Positions 20,012 to 29,296 of a stretch of DNA of 64,000 nucleotides are shown piece by piece. The notes below the pieces were generated by a model, which saw only the letters and a list, made by a program, of their open reading frames with translations, was not told where the DNA came from and made no database searches. A program made the translations under genes and the position numbers. Numbering within the stretch: position 1 is the stretch's first letter; every line of letters begins with the position of its first letter. The stretch is taken from NCBI GenBank assembly GCA_934141145.1, contig CAKPCA010000004.1, positions 1-64,000 of the forward strand, read 5' to 3'. This DNA comes from an uncultured Bacilli bacterium. Lineage in GTDB: Bacteria > Bacillota_I > Bacilli_A > RF39 > UBA660.

Positions 20012-20091
20012 ACTATCTACTTCCTATCATCAATACTATTTATTATACAATAAACTATGGTTTTAAGCAAGGTTTTATAATGTAAATAAAA

Positions 20092-20112
20092 AAGTAACTA
20101 TAACAGTTACTT
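20092..20112 (-). terminator. Hairpin at the end of rnc
   Basis: An 8-bp stem AAGTAACT/AGTTACTT has a 5-base loop and overlaps the rnc stop codon. T-rich sequence follows on the minus strand. Confidence 0.55.
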
Positions 20113-20769
20113 AATATCATTTGCTCTTTTACTTAACGCATCTTTTGCGGCTTCTTGCTCTGCTTCTTTTTTACTTCCAGCTACTCCAACACCTAATACA
20201 ACATCATCTAGTTTTACAACTATTTTAAATGTTCTATTATGTGCAGGTCCTGTTTCTTCTATTACCTCATAAGTTGCGCCTTCTTTATCTGTTTGAAGTA
20301 ATTCTTGAAGTATTGACTTATAGTCATGTAAAAATAAATCATCTTTACTTTCTATAGATTTTACTACTGTATCATAAACAATTTCTTTTGCTTTATCAAG
20401 ACCATATGTTAAGTAAACTGCTGCTAAAAATGCTTCAAATACATCTGCTAGTATTGCTTTTCTATCTCTTCCTCCAGTTGCTTCTTCACCTTTACCAAGT
20501 CTTAAATATTTACCAAATTCTAATCTTTTAGAATACTCATATAAAGCATTTTCACATACATAGCTTGCTCTTATTTTAGTCATTTCGCCTTCTTTTAAAT
20601 GTTCTGAAACATATAAATATTCACTTATTAGAAAATCTAGTATTTTATCTCCTAAGAATTCTAATCTTTCATAGTCTTCACCTTTTTTAGTTTCATTTAC
20701 ATAAGAAGAATGAGTAAATGCTCTTTTTATTAAATCATTTTTTAAATCAATATTATATTTTTCTATCAT
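20107..20769 (-). CDS. rnc: Ribonuclease III
   Basis: This 220-residue enzyme cleaves double-stranded RNA in rRNA and mRNA processing. The catalytic signature ERLEFLGDKILDF lies near residue 37, and the second acidic site (ADVFEAFLAAVYL) near 108. The C-terminal double-stranded-RNA-binding domain spans about 150-217 (KSILQELLQT to AGSKKEAEQEAAKDAL). The start is the ATG seven bases past GGGTGA. A TTG four codons earlier overlaps that ribosome site and was not used. smc follows downstream. Confidence 0.96.
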   Translation of the reverse strand: MIEKYNIDLKNDLIKRAFTHSSYVNETKKGEDYERLEFLGDKILDFLISEYLYVSEHLKEGEMTKIRASYVCENALYEYSKRLEFGKYLRLGKGEEATGGRDRKAILADVFEAFLAAVYLTYGLDKAKEIVYDTVVKSIESKDDLFLHDYKSILQELLQTDKEGATYEVIEETGPAHNRTFKIVVKLDDVVLGVGVAGSKKEAEQEAAKDALSKRANDIK

Positions 20770-20809
20770 TTTTTCACCCAAATCAATTATACTATAATTT
20801 ATATAATAA

Positions 20810-21538
20810 CTAGTTAATTTTACACATTTTTTTTACATAACTATATAATTTGCTATTTTGAGAAAAGTCGGCTTCAAAATATAAATCACAAACATTCTTT
20901 TCTCTAATAGATTTCATATCTTTATTGTCAAAATTTTTATACACAAAAATAGAAGTACCACCGTGTTCTTTAATGTATTTCATTGCATAATAATCTGTAA
21001 ATCCATCACCTATATATATAACATTAGAACAATCTTCATCCTTTATTTTATTTTTCTGTAATATTTGCTGTATTGCAGTAACCTTATTTTTATCACTCAT
21101 TAAAAATTCAATACCATTTACTTCAAAATTTTGGTTATAGGTGAATATAGTAGCGTAAATTTCTTTAAAATAAGATGAAATTGAAACTTTTTCTAAAAAA
21201 ACTTTAATACCAGAACTTAATAGATAATTATCAATATCATTATCACATAACATATTTAAAAATTCTACTACACCATCATTATAACTAACATTATCATATC
21301 CTAAACAAAAATTTTCATCTGAAAGTTTTAATCCAGAATCTTTAATAATTTTAAAGTATACATTATACATAGCAGTATATAAATCAACATTTTTATCGAC
21401 TGCTTCTTTTTTTGATAGTTCTAAGAACATTGGATTTAAAGCTCCATCTTTCATACCACTTTTTTGTAGGATTTCAAATTTAGGTAATGAATATGGTGTT
21501 AATGTTCCATCGAAATCATAAATAAAAATTTTTTTCAT
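20810..21538 (-). CDS. HAD-superfamily phosphatase (HAD-IB / phosphoserine phosphatase-like)
   Basis: This 242-residue cytosolic protein has HAD motif I YDFDGTLTPYS near residue 6, motif II NYLLSSGIK near 107, a motif III Lys region (MSDKNKVTAIQQ) and motif IV IYIGDGFTDYYAMKY near 178. The nucleophile and general acid Asp pair (DFD) and the acidic pair (GDGFTD) are intact, so it is likely active. HAD-IB members act on phosphoserine and similar small phosphates, and the substrate cannot be read from sequence. It has its own promoter (21570-21598) and a GGAGGC ribosome site. Confidence 0.85.
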   Translation of the reverse strand: MKKIFIYDFDGTLTPYSLPKFEILQKSGMKDGALNPMFLELSKKEAVDKNVDLYTAMYNVYFKIIKDSGLKLSDENFCLGYDNVSYNDGVVEFLNMLCDNDIDNYLLSSGIKVFLEKVSISSYFKEIYATIFTYNQNFEVNGIEFLMSDKNKVTAIQQILQKNKIKDEDCSNVIYIGDGFTDYYAMKYIKEHGGTSIFVYKNFDNKDMKSIREKNVCDLYFEADFSQNSKLYSYVKKMCKIN

Positions 21539-21569
21539 CTAATCGCCTCCAATTTTTTTCGTTAAACAT

Positions 21570-21598
21570 ATTATACACTATATATATGAGTTTTACAA
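21570..21598 (-). promoter_or_regulatory. Sigma-A type promoter of the HAD phosphatase gene
   Basis: On the minus strand, TTGTAA and TATAAT are separated by exactly 17 bases, about 30 bases before the HAD gene start. Confidence 0.65.
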
Positions 21599-21788
21599 CA
21601 ATTACTTATTTTATAAATATTAGTTTATTAAGTATTTTTATTATCAACATTATGATTGGACTTTTTTATTAACAATGTATATATTATATTTAATTTTCAC
21701 ATTTTATGAAATCTATAATTTTACATTATTTTTGAATCTATATCTATTATAATTATAAAAATTATGATAAAATATTATAGGTGATAAA

Positions 21789-22010
21789 ATGAGTCGTCTA
21801 ATAATATTTTTATTAAAACTATATCAAAGCACTCCAACCCACTTACATAGTGCATGCAGGTTCACGCCAACATGTTCTAGTTATGCGATTGAATCTTATG
21901 AAAAATATGGATTTTTTAAAGGTAGTGCTTTAACTATAAAAAGATTATTTAGATGTACCCCATTTGGAAATATGGGATATGACCCTGTCCCTAATAGGAG
22001 GAGAAAATGA
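21789..22010 (+). CDS. yidD: Membrane protein insertion efficiency factor YidD
   Basis: This 73-residue protein has the YidD signature CRFTPTCSSYAIESYEKYG (about 22-40) and RLFRCTPFGNMGYDPVP (about 54-70). The family assists YidC-dependent insertion of inner-membrane proteins. The ribosome site is AGGTGATAAA. Its stop overlaps the ATG of the next gene by four bases (ATGA), with GGAGGAG just inside its end, so the two are translationally coupled. The usual partners rnpA and yidC are not beside it. Confidence 0.95.
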   Translation: MSRLIIFLLKLYQSTPTHLHSACRFTPTCSSYAIESYEKYGFFKGSALTIKRLFRCTPFGNMGYDPVPNRRRK

Positions 22011-22870
22011 AAAAAATTATAAAATTATTTAGTTTAATAGGAATAATATTTGTACTTACAGGATGCATAAATAAAGATTCAATGGAAGATATAACTATAT
22101 ATACTAGTGTGTATCCGATTGAATATGTTACTGAAAGATTATATGGTAATCATGCTAATGTTGTTAGTTTTTACCCTAGTGAATCTAATCCATATGAATA
22201 TAAACTTACTAAAAAACAAATAAAGGATTATAGTACCAGTAACTTAATTGTATACAACGGTCTTGATAAAGAAAAAGATTATATAGTTGAAATGATTAAC
22301 AATAACAAAAATTTAAAAATAATCGACGCTACCGCAAGAATTGAATATCAAAATTCTATGGATGAAATTTGGATTAACCCATCTAGTCTACTTACAATAG
22401 CACAAAATGTAAAAAATGGTTTTAAGGAATATGTAACTAGTAGTTATTTACAAGATGAAATAGATAATAATTATGACAAGTTAAAACTTGAAATATCAAC
22501 TATAGATGCAGAAATGAAAGAAATGGTCGCAAATGCTGAAAATAAAACAATTGTTGTAAGTAGTAATGATTTAACTTTCTTAAGTAAGTATGGTTTTAAC
22601 GTTATATCTCTTGATGATAGTACTGTAACAGATAAAATAATATCTGATACAAAAAAACTTATAAATAATAAACAAATAAGCTATATATATATGAAAAATA
22701 ATGAGGAAGAAAACAGTACTATAAAAAGTATAAAACAATCTTATCCTAATGTTGGAATATTAAAATTAAATACATTAAATACTATTTCTGCACAAGACAA
22801 AGTAAATAAAAAAGACTATATTTCTATTATGTATGATAATATAGATAATTTAAAAAAGGAACTTTATTAA
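22007..22870 (+). CDS. ZnuA-like substrate-binding lipoprotein lacking metal-ligand histidines
   Basis: This is a 287-residue lipoprotein with signal and lipobox LTGC near residue 19. The fold landmarks of metal ABC transporter binding proteins (cluster A-I, ZnuA/TroA) are present: IYTSVYPIEYVTERL, SESNPYEYKLTKKQ, DEIWINPSSLLTIAQNV and YGFNVISLDD. In ZnuA the ligands are His in DPHTYEP, DPHVWLDP and the later HDAF motif. Here these positions read NPYEY, DEIWI and SNDLTF. The protein contains a single His (GNHANV). It may bind something other than zinc or manganese. No permease or ATPase gene is adjacent. Confidence 0.8.
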   Translation: MKKIIKLFSLIGIIFVLTGCINKDSMEDITIYTSVYPIEYVTERLYGNHANVVSFYPSESNPYEYKLTKKQIKDYSTSNLIVYNGLDKEKDYIVEMINNNKNLKIIDATARIEYQNSMDEIWINPSSLLTIAQNVKNGFKEYVTSSYLQDEIDNNYDKLKLEISTIDAEMKEMVANAENKTIVVSSNDLTFLSKYGFNVISLDDSTVTDKIISDTKKLINNKQISYIYMKNNEEENSTIKSIKQSYPNVGILKLNTLNTISAQDKVNKKDYISIMYDNIDNLKKELY

Positions 22871-22882
22871 TAAGTTCCTTTT
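22854..22882. terminator. Bidirectional terminator between convergent genes
   Basis: An 11-bp stem AAAAGGAACTT/AAGTTCCTTTT with a 7-base loop sits between the ends of the ZnuA-like gene and the CPBP protease gene. Confidence 0.75.
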
Positions 22883-22883
22883 G

Positions 22884-23870
22884 TTATATCATAAATTTTA
22901 AGAGTAACATTCCTACTACACTTAATGTGTTTTGAAGAAAATGCATATACATATTAGTACATATATTATTAGTTTTATAATAAAGTGACGCTAAATACAT
23001 ACCAAGAGCACTGTAAACAAAAATATATAATAATTCTTGTACAGTTTGAAAATCATCTATTATATGCAAAGCACCAAATAATACTCCACTAAATATTATA
23101 TAAAGATATTTATTATTTATAAATTTTCTAATAACACCTCTAAATAAAGATTCTTCTACAATAGGTGCATATATAATAGAAAGTGCCGCAACTGCTATAG
23201 GTAAAGTATTAAACATTTCTTGTAGATTTTTTTGATTAGTCGCAGATGATTCATTTGTAAATATTTGTATAATTAAATTTATTATAATTACCGTTACTAA
23301 TGCCTTGCCCCATGTTTTTAAAATAAGTATATTATATTCTCTAAAGTATTCTTTAAATATTTTAAAATCATGTAATATTTGTCTTTCAAATACAATTATA
23401 GTTCCTATTAATAACACTATATAAATTATAAATCCATATTTTAAATTTATATAATTAGGTATTACAAATAACAATAACATGCTGAATATAAAAAGTATTA
23501 ACGCTGCATATTTATTTACTAATGTAGCAGGTTCTAACTTAGGTAATTCTCTTTTTTCCTTTTTTTCTTTTAAATTACTATAAAGAATAAAACTTAATAT
23601 ACCAGATATTAAATTAAGTATAAAAAATATAATTCCAAATATAAGTATAAATATCCTATGCTTTTTTAAATTTACATCCTTCTTAAAATATAATATAAGA
23701 TAATATATAATTCCTACTATTGATAGTAATATTATAAGTCCATTACTTATTATATCTGTAATATTTTTTATTAATTCGTTATAACTAAGTACTATAGTAA
23801 CAATATCAAATATTAAATACACTACCATAAATATTACTGAAAAAAGTAATAATTTTTTATTTTTATCCAT
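22884..23870 (-). CDS. CPBP-family intramembrane metalloprotease
   Basis: This 328-residue protein has about eight membrane helices. The C-terminal CPBP (Abi/Rce1-like) core shows EESLFRGVIR near residue 238 (EExxxR), FGALH near 262 and HFLQN near 310, the three glutamic/histidine motifs of the active site. Family members process or degrade membrane peptides. It is the last gene of the sigG-containing cluster, after the ymxH-like gene, so a sporulation role is possible but only inferred. The ribosome site is AGGAGG. Confidence 0.9.
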   Translation of the reverse strand: MDKNKKLLLFSVIFMVVYLIFDIVTIVLSYNELIKNITDIISNGLIILLSIVGIIYYLILYFKKDVNLKKHRIFILIFGIIFFILNLISGILSFILYSNLKEKKEKRELPKLEPATLVNKYAALILFIFSMLLLFVIPNYINLKYGFIIYIVLLIGTIIVFERQILHDFKIFKEYFREYNILILKTWGKALVTVIIINLIIQIFTNESSATNQKNLQEMFNTLPIAVAALSIIYAPIVEESLFRGVIRKFINNKYLYIIFSGVLFGALHIIDDFQTVQELLYIFVYSALGMYLASLYYKTNNICTNMYMHFLQNTLSVVGMLLLKFMI

Positions 23871-23902
23871 TTTATAATCCTCCTATTGTCTTAATTATAT
23901 CA

Positions 23903-24136
23903 TTATTTTATTAAAGTTTCTACTAAAATAACATCCTCACCTATTTTTTTTATTTGATTAAAATATATCTCTACTTCATCTTGACTAAAAAATAGAGACG
24001 GAAATTTCTTTTTTTCTAATATTAGTGATTCTATTTTCCCACTCTCACTATTTATTTTAATATCTATAATATTTCCTATCTTCATACCGGTTGTTAAATT
24101 AATCACATCTTTATTTTGTATCTCAGATAATCTCAT
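23903..24136 (-). CDS. YlmC/YmxH family PRC-barrel protein
   Basis: This 77-residue protein opens MRLSEIQNKDVINLTTGMKIG and continues IIDIKINSESGKIESLIL, the PRC-barrel layout of the YlmC/YmxH family. In Bacillus the family gene ylmC lies near sigG, and the name is tied to sporulation genes, although its biochemistry is unknown. The sigG proximity is retained here. The ribosome site is AGAGGTG. Confidence 0.88.
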   Translation of the reverse strand: MRLSEIQNKDVINLTTGMKIGNIIDIKINSESGKIESLILEKKKFPSLFFSQDEVEIYFNQIKKIGEDVILVETLIK

Positions 24137-24168
24137 ATAAGCACCTCTAACATAATTATATTCAAAAA

Positions 24169-24195
24169 AAAATTAACAATTCTTTTGTTAATTTT
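24169..24195 (-). terminator. Terminator after the 345-residue gene
   Basis: A 10-bp stem AAAATTAACA/TGTTAATTTT overlaps the stop codon of the gene ending at 24188. It separates the sigG block from the ymxH-like gene. Confidence 0.65.
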
Positions 24196-25225
24196 CTATT
24201 ACTTTTTCTAGGTATAATGATTTTATCTTTGATAGATTATCATCATTTACCCTATTAATACTTGATAAACTTTTGTAATTTTTTAAAATGTTTAAAATAG
24301 TCTTATAACCTTGAATTAAAAAATCTTCTTTTATATTAACTAATTTATTATGTGAAACAACGCTTGGAATTTCATCTGGGTTTTCTAAAAAAGATTTTAA
24401 TTCTTCAAAATATATTAATAATGAAATATAACTTTCATAAACTTTATTTACTCTTTGTATCTTATACTGACATAACCTATTAATGTTATTACGTATAACT
24501 TCACTTGATTCTTCTGCTTTATCTACTTTCATATTTCTTATTTCTTTTTCATAATAACTTGGATTAGTTTTATATACCATTAACTTTTCGTAAGTGACTT
24601 CTAAATTCTGTAAAAAGAATTTTATTATTATTATAAATTCATTAATTTCATTTATATTTATCTTTTCTAATTTATAATATTTAATATAAAATTTTATGTA
24701 TTGTTCATAATCTTCAATACAACTTATATTAGTTTTAATATATTCATTTAAGCTTAAATTCGGGTTTATTTCTAAAATAGATTTTGCCTTTTCTTCATCA
24801 GCATCATCAATATATGATTTTAATGCTTTATCAATAAGTTCTGGTTTTTCTTCTGATTTTTTATATGATGGTAACATTTTATAATCATGCTTTATTAGTG
24901 TTTTGTTACTGCCCTCTCCTATAAAATGCAATTTAATATTTTTTATTTTAACAAAATCTTCTGAATATTTCTTTAATGTTTCTTCATCATTATTCAAACT
25001 TGCTAATTTGTAATTCAAAATTACTTCCATCTGATTTGCAAGTTCACTAGATAGTACTTCTCTACAAAATACTATAGTATTTCTAAATCCAGCGATATTG
25101 CTATGTCTAGTTTTAATAAATTTAAAAAATTCTTCATCACTTAAATTTCTTTTATTTATTACATCTTCAACAAAATAAATTAGTTCACATCTTCGTATAA
25201 ATTTTTCATCTAATTTAGACGCCAT
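24188..25225 (-). CDS. Hypothetical protein next to sigG
   Basis: No family was recognised for this 345-residue protein. It is almost entirely helical and rich in Lys, Glu, Ile and Asn, without signal peptide or membrane segments. It starts four bases after the lysozyme-like gene stop, with GTGG inside the end of that gene as the likely ribosome site. The two are probably made together and may form a late-sporulation pair, which is inferred only from the position behind sigG. Confidence 0.7.
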   Translation of the reverse strand: MASKLDEKFIRRCELIYFVEDVINKRNLSDEEFFKFIKTRHSNIAGFRNTIVFCREVLSSELANQMEVILNYKLASLNNDEETLKKYSEDFVKIKNIKLHFIGEGSNKTLIKHDYKMLPSYKKSEEKPELIDKALKSYIDDADEEKAKSILEINPNLSLNEYIKTNISCIEDYEQYIKFYIKYYKLEKININEINEFIIIIKFFLQNLEVTYEKLMVYKTNPSYYEKEIRNMKVDKAEESSEVIRNNINRLCQYKIQRVNKVYESYISLLIYFEELKSFLENPDEIPSVVSHNKLVNIKEDFLIQGYKTILNILKNYKSLSSINRVNDDNLSKIKSLYLEKVIEN

Positions 25226-25228
25226 ATT

Positions 25229-26074
25229 CTAACCACTAATATTATATGTTTTTACTTTATTTTCTTCATCATACAAAACATAACCATCTTCTATATTTTT
25301 TTGTACGCCAATCATAAGACTTTCCCAATCACTACCATCTTGACAATATATATTATTTAAATCTTTATAAGTTGTAAGATTTTCATCAATATAATTTAAT
25401 TTTAAATTTAATACTCCTTCTAATATACCTCTTTCTAAGTTATCATAAGTATTAAAGCCCTTACTTCCTACTAAAGAATACGGATTATTTTTATCTGTTG
25501 CAATCGGTTTAGTAAAATAGCCAGATTCTCCGCATGCTATAGTAAGTGCGAATGTTCTATCTACTCCAAATAAATCTGCATACTTATAAACCATTTCTCT
25601 TACTTTTAAATCACTTTGATAGTTGTTATTACCAACTATTGAAGATGGATTATCTGTATATTTTTCTGGATTTTTAGTTATATCCTTGCATAATAATATA
25701 ATGTACATATCAATATTATCATAATTATTTTCTGTAACATATATAGTTTGATAGTTTTTAATATTGTTTATTGCCACATCAAGTACAAATTCTTCATTTA
25801 AATTATATATTTGTGCATAATTTATTATTTTATCTCTATAATTATCTATTATATATTCTTCATAACTATATGAATGAGTTTCTGCGACTGTTCTACTTGC
25901 TATAGGAACTCTATGTTCTTGTTCATTTACATTTATTTTTTTAAAATTTATATAAGGGGCTGATAAAATAGTAGCAGCTATAATAGCACTATTAGTAGCA
26001 ATAATTTTATATTTTTCTATATTTTTTAGTTTTACATTTTTTATTGTTTTAGTATCTTTTTCTAACTTTATCAT
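25229..26074 (-). CDS. Membrane-anchored lysozyme/transglycosylase-like protein
   Basis: This 281-residue protein has a basic N-terminus, a membrane helix near residues 25-42 (IIATNSAIIAATILSAPYI) and an extracytoplasmic domain. The segment FALTIACGESGYFTKPIATDKNNPYSLVG resembles the SLT/glucosaminidase lysozyme fold, with Glu of GESGYF as the likely catalytic acid and NNPYSLVGSKGF as the following substrate loop. The assignment is by motif shape and is not certain. The start is the ATG after GGGAGG; a longer reading begins inside that site. It follows sigG by 65 bases, suggesting a forespore or spore-wall task. Confidence 0.65.
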   Translation of the reverse strand: MIKLEKDTKTIKNVKLKNIEKYKIIATNSAIIAATILSAPYINFKKINVNEQEHRVPIASRTVAETHSYSYEEYIIDNYRDKIINYAQIYNLNEEFVLDVAINNIKNYQTIYVTENNYDNIDMYIILLCKDITKNPEKYTDNPSSIVGNNNYQSDLKVREMVYKYADLFGVDRTFALTIACGESGYFTKPIATDKNNPYSLVGSKGFNTYDNLERGILEGVLNLKLNYIDENLTTYKDLNNIYCQDGSDWESLMIGVQKNIEDGYVLYDEENKVKTYNISG

Positions 26075-26139
26075 TTTAAAACCTCCCTTTTTAACACACA
26101 CAAGTTTTGATTATACCATAAAAAGTTTATAAATGCAAA

Positions 26140-26916
26140 TCACTTGACTAACTTTTTTATGTTATTAAGGGCATTTTTTTCTATTCTAGATACCTGTGCT
26201 TGACTTATTCCAAGCTCATCACTTATTTCCATTTGTGTTTTTCCTATTATAAATCTTTGGAGTAATATAAACTTTTCTTTCAATTTTAATTTATTTATTG
26301 CCATTTCAAGTACTAGTTTATCATTCCAATTATTACTTGATTCTTTTGGATTTGCTATTTGATCAAATAAATATATGGTTTCTCCTCCGTCATTATAAAT
26401 AGGATCATACATACTAACTGTACTTTTAGTTGCTTCTAAAGCACTAACTATATCTATTTCATCTATTTCTAAAATTTCTGCAATCTCAGAAAGGCTTGCT
26501 TCTCTTCCTTCACTCATCATAATACTTTCTTTTATTTTAAGTGCTTTATATGCTATATCTTTCATACTTCTAGAAACTCTTACTATACTATTATCTCTTA
26601 AATATCTTTTTACTTCACCTAAAATCATTGGTACTGCATATGTTGAAAATTTTACATTATATTTTAAATCAAAATTATCTATTGCTTTTACAAGACCAAT
26701 ACAACCAACTTGAAACAAATCATCCATATTGTCAATTTTGTTATTAAAATTTTTTAATATACTTAATACTAGTTTTAGATTTCCATTTATTAAATCTTCT
26801 CTTGCAAACTTATCTCCATTTTGCATTTTTTTAAATAGTTCTAATTGTTCATCACTAGTTAATACTTTTAAATTTGCTGTATTTATTCCCGTTATTTCTA
26901 CTTTATGCTTTGCCAT
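26140..26916 (-). CDS. sigG: RNA polymerase sporulation sigma factor SigG
   Basis: This 258-residue late forespore sigma factor has the SigG N-terminal signature KVEITGINTANLKVL (KVEICGVDTSKLPVL in Bacillus). Region 2 follows (DLFQVGCIGLVKAIDNFDLKYNVKFSTYAVPMILGEVKRYLRDN), then region 3 (VRVSRSMKDIAYKALK) and IYNDGGETIYLFDQI. Region 4 holds the HTH KTQMEISDELGISQAQVSRIEK. The start is the ATG after AGGGAGAG. A longer frame to 26967 adds 17 residues without family support. An ABC exporter gene lies 43 bases upstream. sigE and spoIIGA are not in the window. Confidence 0.96.
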   Translation of the reverse strand: MAKHKVEITGINTANLKVLTSDEQLELFKKMQNGDKFAREDLINGNLKLVLSILKNFNNKIDNMDDLFQVGCIGLVKAIDNFDLKYNVKFSTYAVPMILGEVKRYLRDNSIVRVSRSMKDIAYKALKIKESIMMSEGREASLSEIAEILEIDEIDIVSALEATKSTVSMYDPIYNDGGETIYLFDQIANPKESSNNWNDKLVLEMAINKLKLKEKFILLQRFIIGKTQMEISDELGISQAQVSRIEKNALNNIKKLVK

Positions 26917-26959
26917 AAAAACTCTCCCTTCAGAATTTTTATGGTTCAAAAAATATTTT

Positions 26960-29212
26960 TTATTCAATTTTAAGTGACTCGATTATTCTCTTATTACTTG
27001 CTATTTTAGATGGTATTAATCCACCTATCATAGTAATAAATATACTTATTGTTATCAAAATAATAGCATGAGTAATTTTAAGACTTGCAATTTTTTCTAA
27101 ATGTATTGTGTCTTTTGCTATAGCATTTATTGGTAATATTAATATACAAGATATAATTATTCCAAGTATGCCTGACATAAAACCTAATATAAATGTTTCT
27201 GCATTAAATACTCTTGAAATATCTTTTTTTCTTGCACCTAAGGATCTTAATATGCCTATTTCTCTAGTTCTCTCAAGAACAGATATATATACTATTATTC
27301 CTATCATTATAGAAGATACTATAAGTGATATACATGAGAAAAAAATTAAAACTATAGTTATCGCATCCATAATATTTTTCATTAGAGAAATATAAGATGA
27401 TGATTTATCACTATATAAAATTTTTTCTTTATATTTTTTATTTTTATTATAATTATCTAGATATTTTAATATTTTTTTCTTAGAATCAAAATCTTTAGGA
27501 TATATTTGAATTTCTAAAGATGAATTATCAAACCCTAAAGATGATAATACTCTATTTTTATCAAAATTCTTTTCTAAAGTAAGTACATTATAACTAGAAT
27601 TTTTCTGTGATTTTACTATATCTGATTTAGAGTTTTCTTTTATAACATAGTCTATTAATGATTTATTATATAAAATTCCAGTACCATACATGTCAGAAAA
27701 AGTATTATCTTTTTTGCCTCTAATTACTGAAGTTATTTTAAGTTTTAATACACTTTTATTATATATATCACCATAGTCATTTACTTCATAATTAATGCCA
27801 TTGTAATTATAATAATCATTATTTAATGCGACCTTAAATTCTTTATTAAGAATTTTATCAAAAGTAATATCATCTTTACTATTATATCCAAGCACTTTAA
27901 GTACATTTGCATCTACTCTGTTTTTAGAATCTACTACTAAAGTTAAGTCTTCTTTTTTTAAAGAATAACTACCATATATTACATCATAATTATCTTTTAT
28001 AATTTTAGAATTTTTACCATTTAAACCTATAGGTTTTTGACTCATAATACTTTTATAATCAATTAATTTTATATCATTATTTATCTTTGTTAAAAGTTTT
28101 ATATTAGAAATATTTTTATATGTTATACCATATACTAAATCATTATCCATATTTTCTATATAAGTAATATATTTACTTGATAAATTATTTTTATGTATTT
28201 TATCTTTTTCTAAAGTGAGTGAATATATTTTTTTACTATTACTATACTCTTTTAATTTTTCATTTTTATTTTCACTTTTTTCATCTAATACATCTTCATT
28301 AATAGTTATTGGCATAATCATAGATGTATCTTTTTCAAAATCATAAATTTGATTTTTAAAACCGTTTGAAATTGATAATATTAATGCTATTCCAATTATT
28401 CCAATACTACTTGCAAATGTTGTTATAATCGTTCTTCCTTTTTTAGTTAATATATTATTAAATGATAGTTTTAACGCTGTAAAAAAGCTCATTGATATCT
28501 TATTTAATTTATATCTATTTAATTTTTGCATCTTACTTTTGTTTCCTGTATCAGATAATACTTTACCATCCTTTAACTCAATGATTCTAGTTGAATATAA
28601 TTTTGCTAATTCTTTGTTATGCGTTACCATTATTACTAATTTATCTTTTGATATTTCTTTTATTAATTTCATTATTTGTTTACTTGTTTTAGAATCAAGT
28701 GCGCCAGTTGGCTCATCTGCTAAAATTATATCTGGATTATTTACTATTGCTCTTGCTATTGCTACTCTTTGCATTTGACCACCAGATAATTGATAAACTT
28801 TTTTATAAATATGATTTTTTAATCCAACCTTTTCAAGAGTAATGATTGCTTTTTTTCTTCTCTCTTTTTTAGATACACCACTTAGTAACATACTAAGTTC
28901 AACATTATCTAATACTTTCATATGATTTATTAAATTATAATGCTGAAAAATAAAACCAATACTTTTATTTCTATATGAATCGAAGTCTTTATCTTTAAAT
29001 CTTTTAGTAGATTTACCATTTATTATTAAATCACCACTATCATATTTATCTAAACCACCTATTATATTTAAAAGTGTTGATTTACCCGCTCCTGATGATC
29101 CTAAAATAGATACAAATTCATCATCTAAAAAAGATAAATTAATATTATCTAATACTTTAATATTATAATTATTTGTACTATAACTTTTACATATATTTAC
29201 TAAGTCTAACAT
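26960..29212 (-). CDS. MacB-type ABC exporter, ATPase fused to FtsX-like permease
   Basis: This 750-residue protein has an N-terminal ATPase (about 1-225). Walker A GSSGAGKSTLLN lies near residue 38, the signature QLSGGQMQRVAIARA near 140, and Walker B IILADEPTGALDS near 160. The permease follows, with a first membrane helix near 262, a large extracytoplasmic domain (about 285-600) and three C-terminal helices. The region after the first of these reads GILRSLGARKKDISRVF, typical of FtsX/MacB permeases. Such mechanotransmission proteins move peptides, lipoproteins or antibiotics. The substrate is unknown. The ribosome site is GGAGGA. Confidence 0.92.
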   Translation of the reverse strand: MLDLVNICKSYSTNNYNIKVLDNINLSFLDDEFVSILGSSGAGKSTLLNIIGGLDKYDSGDLIINGKSTKRFKDKDFDSYRNKSIGFIFQHYNLINHMKVLDNVELSMLLSGVSKKERRKKAIITLEKVGLKNHIYKKVYQLSGGQMQRVAIARAIVNNPDIILADEPTGALDSKTSKQIMKLIKEISKDKLVIMVTHNKELAKLYSTRIIELKDGKVLSDTGNKSKMQKLNRYKLNKISMSFFTALKLSFNNILTKKGRTIITTFASSIGIIGIALILSISNGFKNQIYDFEKDTSMIMPITINEDVLDEKSENKNEKLKEYSNSKKIYSLTLEKDKIHKNNLSSKYITYIENMDNDLVYGITYKNISNIKLLTKINNDIKLIDYKSIMSQKPIGLNGKNSKIIKDNYDVIYGSYSLKKEDLTLVVDSKNRVDANVLKVLGYNSKDDITFDKILNKEFKVALNNDYYNYNGINYEVNDYGDIYNKSVLKLKITSVIRGKKDNTFSDMYGTGILYNKSLIDYVIKENSKSDIVKSQKNSSYNVLTLEKNFDKNRVLSSLGFDNSSLEIQIYPKDFDSKKKILKYLDNYNKNKKYKEKILYSDKSSSYISLMKNIMDAITIVLIFFSCISLIVSSIMIGIIVYISVLERTREIGILRSLGARKKDISRVFNAETFILGFMSGILGIIISCILILPINAIAKDTIHLEKIASLKITHAIILITISIFITMIGGLIPSKIASNKRIIESLKIE

Positions 29213-29271
29213 TTGTGTTCCTCCATAGTATATATAAGCTAAAAGTATTTAAAAATCCCTTAAAAAATAAA

Positions 29272-29296
29272 AAAATTAGAATAAAATTCTAATTTT
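29272..29296 (-). terminator. Terminator of the cmk-alaS-mltG operon
   Basis: An 11-bp perfect stem AAAATTAGAAT/ATTCTAATTTT with an AAA loop overlaps the mltG stop codon. Confidence 0.7.

Noticed and set aside
21600..21788. Riboswitch or small RNA upstream of yidD
   Set aside because: Only simple AT sequence and possible promoter boxes were seen; no stable or recognisable structure.
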